Source: Ascaphus truei
Lineage: Eukaryota; Chordata; Amphibia; Anura; Ascaphidae
Length of the DNA: 64,000 nt
Assembly: GCA_036426205.1 (NCBI GenBank)
Contig: CM071579.1
Span: forward strand, 13,834,844 to 13,898,843
Direction: 5' to 3'
A program made the position numbers and the translations under genes. The notes below the pieces were generated by a model. The model was not told where the DNA came from. It saw nothing but the letters and a program-made list of their open reading frames with translations, and searched no databases. Positions 58,820-64,000 of this stretch are shown piece by piece; the first letter of the stretch is position 1, and each line of letters starts with the position of its first letter.

Positions 58820-60530
58820 GCAGATCATTGCTGGCAAATATAGTGAGAAGCGCAGGGTATACAAGGAAAAGAAAGCTGATCTGGTTCTCAAAGGAGGTGG
58901 CACGTATTGTAAAAGCTAAAAAGACAGCTTTTAGGAAATATAAGCAGACTCCGAGGGAGCAGGACTGAGAACTATATCAGGCTAGCAAATGATTAGATCT
59001 GCAGAGACCCAAGCAGAAGAGAATGGCTGTCCGTAAATAAGGAGAGGCACAACCTTTGTTTTAAATATTTTTTTTTGTGGTATAGACGGGAAAGGAGGAA
59101 AACAAAAGGAGTAGCAAGTCTCAACAGAAGAGAATAGTCTGGTTGAGGGAGAAAACGTTAGAGCAAAAATAATTATGAAACATTGTCTGCTATGTCTTCG
59201 ACGGTAAGAAGGCGGACCACAGTTGGGTAACGGGAAAATAAATGGAAAGGAGTTGGACACAAGATTATTGACAGAGGAGAAAGTCCTGTTGGAGCTATCA
59301 AAACTGAAAGTGGACAAGTCAATGGAGCCAGATGGGATATTAAAAGAGCATAGGGTTGTGCTGGCAACACCATTGACAGAACAATGTAACCTGTCACTAT
59401 TAACAGGTGTAGTTTCAAATGACTGGATAAGAGCCAGCGTAGTCCCACTTCACAGCAGTGGAAGTAGGGAAGTGACCGGTAACTACAGGCCAGTGAGTCT
59501 GACGCCCGCAGTGGGGAAATGAATGGAAACAACTTTCAGCCAACAAACCTACAAGATCCAAGTACAGGGGGAGATCATGTCAAACAAATCTAACTGATTT
59601 TTGTGACTGGGTCACTAAGGTAATAGATGAGGGTGGAACAGTAGATGTAGCTTGCCTAGGTTTTAGGAAGGCGTTTGACAGTGTCCCACATAGATGACTG
59701 ATAAATTGCAATGCTTGTAGGGTGTATAGGGAGAGGTGTTACCAGCAGCATGTTAGGGTGTATAGGGAGAGGTTAGCAGCAGGATGTTGGGGTGTATAGG
59801 GAGAGGTATTAGCAGCAGGATGTTAGGGTGTATAGGGAGAGGTATTAGCAGCGGGATGTTGGGGTGTATAGGGAGAGGTATGAGCAGTGGGATGTTAGGG
59901 TGTATAGGGAGAGGTATTAGCAGCAGGGTGTTGGGGTGTATAGGGAGAGGTATTAGCAGCGGCATGTTGGGGTGTATAGGGAGAGGTATTAGCAGCAGGG
60001 TGTATAGGGAGAGGTATTAGCAGCTAGATGTTAGGGTGTATAGAGAGGTATTAGCAGCAGGGTGTATAGGGAGAGGTATTGGCAGCAGGGTGTTAGGGTG
60101 TATAATGAGAGGTATTGGCAGCGGGATGTTAGGGTGTATAGGGAGAGGTATTGGCAGCAGGGTGTTAGGGTGTATAGGGAGAGGTATTAGCAGCAGGGTG
60201 TATAGGGAGAGGTATTGGCAGCGGGGTGTTAGGGTGTATAGGGAGAGGTTTTAGCAGCGGCATGTTGTTGTATAGGGAGAGGTATTAGCAGCAGAAAGAG
60301 AGGGGTGATGCCACATTATAGATCATTGGGGAGACCTCACCTAGAGTATTATTCCATTCTGGAGCGCGGCAGCTATGGGAGAAATGTGAGGAAGTGCTTC
60401 ACAGAAAGGAATAGACACAAAGCTGCGCCCCAACTTTCAAATAGGGTCTGAGGTTTCACAGCAGATAGGGCAGACACGGTGACCAAATGGGTCTTATCTG
60501 CCTTCAGATTCTGTGTTGCACATCTATCTT
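58820..60530 (+). mobile_element. CR1-like LINE fragment with reverse-transcriptase remnants
   Basis: The + strand holds broken pieces of a non-LTR reverse transcriptase in order: LSKLKVDKSMEPDGI near 59300-59340 (KSPGPDGI-type motif), NDWIRASVVPLHSSGSREVT near 59420-59480, NYRPVSLTPAVGK to 59519, and VDVACLGFRKAFDSVPH at 59645-59695 (the first catalytic Asp region). After a minisatellite at 59700-60295, the CR1-type 3' part resumes (GACCTCACCTAGAGTATTAT; GGGTCTTATCTGCCTTCAGA at about 60489). Stops and frameshifts make it inactive. Confidence 0.8.
59705..60290. repeat. 36-bp minisatellite inside the CR1 fragment, about 16 units
   Basis: The unit GGTGTATAGGGAGAGGTATT + AGCAGCAGGATGTTAG is 36 bp, with shortened units lacking GATGTTAGGG. 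Since 36 is a multiple of three, one frame reads a 12-residue repeat (GCIGRGISSRML), which is not a gene. Confidence 0.9.
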
Positions 60531-60534
60531 TAGT

Positions 60535-61800
60535 TAAGTACGTTTACCCAACAGAGGGAGAGATGCGCATATAGTGAATCCAAAGCTGGAGAACGTTAAA
60601 TTAATGTAAATAAAAAATAATTGTTGGACTGGGTAGGTTATACTGTTCCTATACCTCTGTGTTCCTTGTACAAATTGTACAATATTATGAGTTATATCTT
60701 TGAACATTTTTTTTCTTCTGGTCAAACAAATTAAGGCGTTCCCTTTCCTGAGTGAACATGTTGTGCTTTTATATTAATAACAAGTACCTGCATAGGAAGA
60801 TCTAGATATAACTTCCACACATTCCGTTCCCTTGAACGCACAATATTAACCAACAAAATTGATTTTCTTCTTGATGAGGGATTTGCATTTCTTGGCAGGA
60901 ATTTGATTATCTGTAAATGTTGAGATTACAGGCCCTAATATTCATTCTTAGGTTTCAATTCACTTTGTTATAGCCTATGATTCGTACAATAAAAACTAGG
61001 CTCCATATTTCTGTACATTATATATTACAGTTCCATTGTGAAATGCAACTTAAAACCTTTACAATACGTTATTCTGCTGGTCCTTGCATGAAGTACTACA
61101 GAGTTGAAACGGAAACCCATGAGGAGGGGATAGAAATAAAGACATACATAGATACATTTAAAAAAAAAAAGTCGTCTTTTTTACAAGATGTGATGCGTGT
61201 TTGATACTGGAATATAGCAAGTGGCATTTTTTTTAGCACATTTATCGCTGTTCTGTCTCAGAAGGGGAATCTGAGACAGACCAGTGGACATGCAGTTATC
61301 TAATAACCTATTCCCTTTCTAAACTCCTGTCATTTCCCAGTCTTCTTGCTCAGCGCTTGTAAACACGGCTTGTCTTGGTATCTCTGTCATTCTAGCACTA
61401 CCCTGTGTCCAGTGTGCATCACTGCAGGCAGCTGATGTGGTGTGACATTTATCATTGTGTCCAAGACTGAGACCACCAAGGGGCTTTTCACTGCCATAAT
61501 CTCAGAGAGACAGTTGGCTCACCTCATGGACCCTCATTCCTTACTGGGACCCTCTACGCTTGGCCCCTATTAGGTTTATACTTTATATTTTCTAACTCTG
61601 GATTTCCCTGTAGCCTTGTCCACAACCGCTTAAATAAACGTACTGTTTTTCCTCTTTGTTTTGAACGTATCCCGTTTATTGTTTTTCGTTCACTTCTAGA
61701 GGGACGAGCAATGCGTTGCTGGCCACCTTTGGCAGTAGATTAAGTGTAAATCGTGTAATGTGCAAAACAGTTGGGTTCTTGTGCTGGTGAAGGTTGGTAT
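60535..61800. other. Intron 9, last part; no recognised gene
   Basis: AT-rich unique-looking sequence; nothing named with confidence. Confidence 0.4.
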
Positions 61801-61851
61801 TGCGGCCTGGTGCCTTGATCCTGTAACCTCATACAGCGCTTCTTTCTGCAG

Positions 61852-62001
61852 AGCGTGCTGCCCTTTTTTGTGGCCACCAAAATGAGTAAGATCCGCAAGC
61901 CAACGTGGGATACACCGAGCCCGGAAGCCTACGTGAGATCCGCCTTAAATACCGTGGGCTTACAGTCTCAGACCAACGGATATCTGCCGCACGCCATCAT
62001 G
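61852..62001 (+). CDS. hsd17b12: hsd17b12 exon 10 (residues 236-285)
   Basis: The acceptor TCTTTCTGCAG ends at 61851, and the donor CATCATG|GTGGGT is at 62001/62002. The 150 bases encode 50 residues beginning SVLPFFVATKMSKIRKPTWD and ending GYLPHAIM, against human SVLPYFVATKLAKIRKPTLD and GYLIHALM. This is the substrate-lid region after the catalytic helix. It is in phase 0 at both ends. The donor is followed within 40 bases by a (GT)n run. Confidence 0.96.
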
Positions 62002-62029
62002 GTGGGTGCAGAGCGTGCTGTTCATTTAA

Positions 62030-62030
<1 letters not shown>

Positions 62031-62078
<48 letters not shown>
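62031..62078. repeat. (GT)n microsatellite just inside intron 10
   Basis: About 24 GT units starting 30 bases after the exon 10 donor. Confidence 0.95.
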
Positions 62079-62081
<3 letters not shown>

Positions 62082-62235
62082 CTCTGATATTCAGATATAA
62101 CGATATAGATTTTGCACCATCTCAGGGTGAGGTGTGAACGTGTGTACGTCAATTTATATTGTGTGTGTACACGTATAGTTGTGTGTACGTATATAGTGCG
62201 TGCGTACGTATTGTGTGTGATTCTAGGAAGGTAGG

Positions 62236-62417
62236 TGCCTGTGACTGTAACTTTGTAACAGGCTATAATAATATACCAAATAACTGGGTTGAACTGAACG
62301 AGGCTTAGATATAATTAGGTATATTTATTCCTTAAATAGGTGAACACCGCAATATAGTACAGTAACAGGCAAGAGGTAACACTTACTTGGGTTTGGGGGA
62401 TGAGAAGTGTCAGATAG
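62236..62417 (-). mobile_element. Partial LTR, left copy
   Basis: It starts TGCCTGTGAC and matches 62673-62857 at about 97% by eye, with an offset of 437-438. It is cut off after TCAGATAG, where internal sequence begins. Confidence 0.65.
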
Positions 62418-62643
62418 TCCATATTCACGGCACTTGTCCTTCAGCTGAGTTCGAGCCCTCAGGTTGGATGAGCCTTCAGCCTCGCTCATGGTTCACGGTC
62501 GCAGCAGTGAGGTGGTGTTACAACTTGTGTTAACTGTTGCACTACTGTGTGTTCAATATCTTTAGTCCCAGGAACTCGCAATTACTCTCTAGTTCCCACT
62601 ATATTACAGAGTCCCACAGAAAACTGTAATATAGGTTCAGTTC

Positions 62644-64000
62644 AATCCCACCTCTGCCACCAGTTTTATTAATGCCTGTGACGGTAACTTTGTAACAGGC
62701 TATAATAATACACCAAATAACTGGGTTGAACTGAACGAGGCTTAGATATAATAAAGTATATTTATTCCTTAAATAGGTGAACACAGCAATATAGTACAGT
62801 AACAGGCAAGAGGTAACACTTACTTGGGTTTGGGGGATGAGAAGTATCAGATAGCAATTATCCAGCAATCAGGTAACAATCAAGATGGTATTTGAAGACA
62901 ATGGACATAGGGTTGACCACAGTTTATTTATCTTTGTAACCCTATTCTTAACATTGAGTACAGGCTATTAGATAACAATTATCTGTATCCAATCTTTAAC
63001 GTGGGAACACAGTTTAATCCATGCCCCCCAGCTAGTTGGCCCAAGCGCACTAGGACCCTGAGGGTCTCATTTCTGTAGCCCCACATTTACATCAGGGATG
63101 CCGGCCAGTCTACCAAATGGAATATCTGGCAGGATATCCCTTGTTTGTAGGTGTAGAATATGACACTCACAGACCATTCTAGTTTGAGGCGTCTCCGCCC
63201 TCAGGTAAACGGTGAGGGTGTCAAAATCCTTTGAACAGTACTTAGTCTCTAGACATTGGGTCGCCCCTCTAACCATCTGCTTCTTTGTGCAAAGGAATCT
63301 CCGCAGGTTTTTATCCCTGCCTTGGGATACAACATTAAAGGTGAAACATAAACATATTAAAATATCCGGTTCTGTTGGGTCCAGCGGGTCCAAACTGCCC
63401 AGTTCTCAATGCCGGAACTGGGACACCATATGATCCAAGTTTAAGCCCGCTGCGACCTTCGGAACCGGGGATTCACAATTACTACTTAAACCGTTTCTTA
63501 TTTTATTACAAAAATCTCCGCTGTAAATTAAATCACGGTTTTTCACTAAATCCCCATTGAAAACAACGGGCTCCGTCGCCATAGACTTTCAATGGTAAAC
63601 CGCTGCCATTGGCGGCTATGGGAATCCGCCGCCATAGACTTTCAACAGGACATAGCTGCCGTTGAAGCCTATGGGGTTTCTCCGCCATAGCCGGTCAATG
63701 GGAACCGGCCACCATGGAAGTCTATGGGAAAAACTCCCGAACCTTTAAGGTGGTCCATACTCCGTCAGGTTGGTCAGAGAGGGTCAAGGATGGTTCTGCA
63801 GCCATGCCGGAGCAGAGGCTACAGGTACCCCAAACTCTGGCCCTCTGAACCCTCCAGAACCGGAGATATGGGCTTATGATTTGTAGCGTTTCTGACTTAG
63901 TCGTTTTCTTGTGCTGCTTCTGCCGCCGCCATTGGAACCTATGGCGCGACCCACTCTACCAGCACAACCCGTTCCGGGGGTCCTGGATTCTAGGACCCGG
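62644..64000 (-). mobile_element. LTR retrotransposon fragment: primer-binding site and right LTR, running off the window
   Basis: On the minus strand 62662-62644 reads TGGTGGCAGAGGTGGGATT, which closely resembles the complement of a tRNA-Leu 3' end (TGGTGGCAGCGGTGGGATT from memory) and would be the primer-binding site. The LTR starts 10 bases to its right at TGCCTGTGAC (62673). How far the LTR extends is unknown; 63540-63730 carries repeated CCATAGACTTTCAA words. No protein-coding part is present, so most of the interior has been deleted. Confidence 0.5.

Larger units (their letters stand above)
14755..62001 (+). other. hsd17b12: hsd17b12 gene, coding exons 1-10 of a probable 11
   Basis: Very-long-chain 3-oxoacyl-CoA reductase carries out the NADPH-dependent second step of fatty-acid elongation in the ER membrane and, in some vertebrates, can reduce 17-keto steroids. 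Ten exons match the mammalian protein in order and in reading phase: 178, 47, 76, 111, 65, 45, 35, 82, 64 (66 expected) and 150 bp. With exon 9 at 66 bp they total 855 bp, or 285 codons. The human protein has 312 residues, so about 28 residues, including the C-terminal ER-retention region, should be in a last exon after 64000. The N terminus is about seven residues longer than human by alignment of YxxxK. Intron sizes are about 13.3, 1.9, 7.4, 2.1, 0.8, 7.1, 2.4, 2.0 and 9.4 kb. The mammalian neighbours TTC17 and ALKBH3 were not recognised in this window. Confidence 0.95.

Noticed and set aside
62002..64000. Final hsd17b12 exon inside the window
   Set aside because: No sequence coding for the expected GSIISNLPSW-like segment with an acceptor was found; the stretch is LTR and repeat sequence.

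Overview
The window is vertebrate nuclear DNA, most likely from a frog or toad; the species was not determined. It has spliced exons with GT/AG junctions, a CpG-rich promoter, kilobase introns, and many foldback MITEs, minisatellites, CR1-like, Rex1-like and Penelope-like fragments and LTR elements. There is no bacterial-style gene organisation and no CRISPR array.

The one gene supported here is hsd17b12, on the + strand. It encodes the ER-bound very-long-chain 3-oxoacyl-CoA reductase (17-beta-hydroxysteroid dehydrogenase type 12). Ten coding exons lie between 14755 and 62001. They give 285 codons in one frame if exon 9 is counted at its expected 66 bases. The last exon (about 28 residues, by comparison with the 312-residue human protein) is not visible and should lie beyond 64000. 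The short-chain dehydrogenase parts appear in order: N-terminal membrane segment (exon 1), TGATDGIG cofactor loop (exon 2), NNVG (exon 5), NIN (exon 6), and catalytic Ser and YSATK (exon 8).

Layout: 1-13.2 kb is intergenic and repeat-rich, with a minus-strand LTR retrotransposon (4400-10298) that has landed in an older foldback element. 13.26-14.2 kb is a 29-bp minisatellite. 14.2-14.75 kb is the CpG-rich promoter with CRE, CCAAT and ETS motifs. 14.75-62 kb is the gene, whose introns hold nearly all the other sequence. Intron 9 is the strangest, with a 2.3-kb degenerate 40-bp minisatellite, a 1.2-kb 21-bp minisatellite, a 0.5-kb near-perfect palindrome, and a CR1 LINE with a 36-bp minisatellite inside it. 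62.2-64 kb holds an LTR fragment in intron 10.

The points most worth checking are: (1) exon 9 (52386-52449) lacks two bases in frame, and its acceptor AG is also lost, probably through consensus errors in a repeat-rich stretch; (2) a Penelope-like 3' fragment sits between two identical 198-bp direct repeats (41227-41424 and 42204-42401); (3) several-hundred-base pyrimidine tracts directly abut exons 7 and 9. I found no undescribed gene system. Long open frames inside the minisatellites are by-products of stop-free repeat units.
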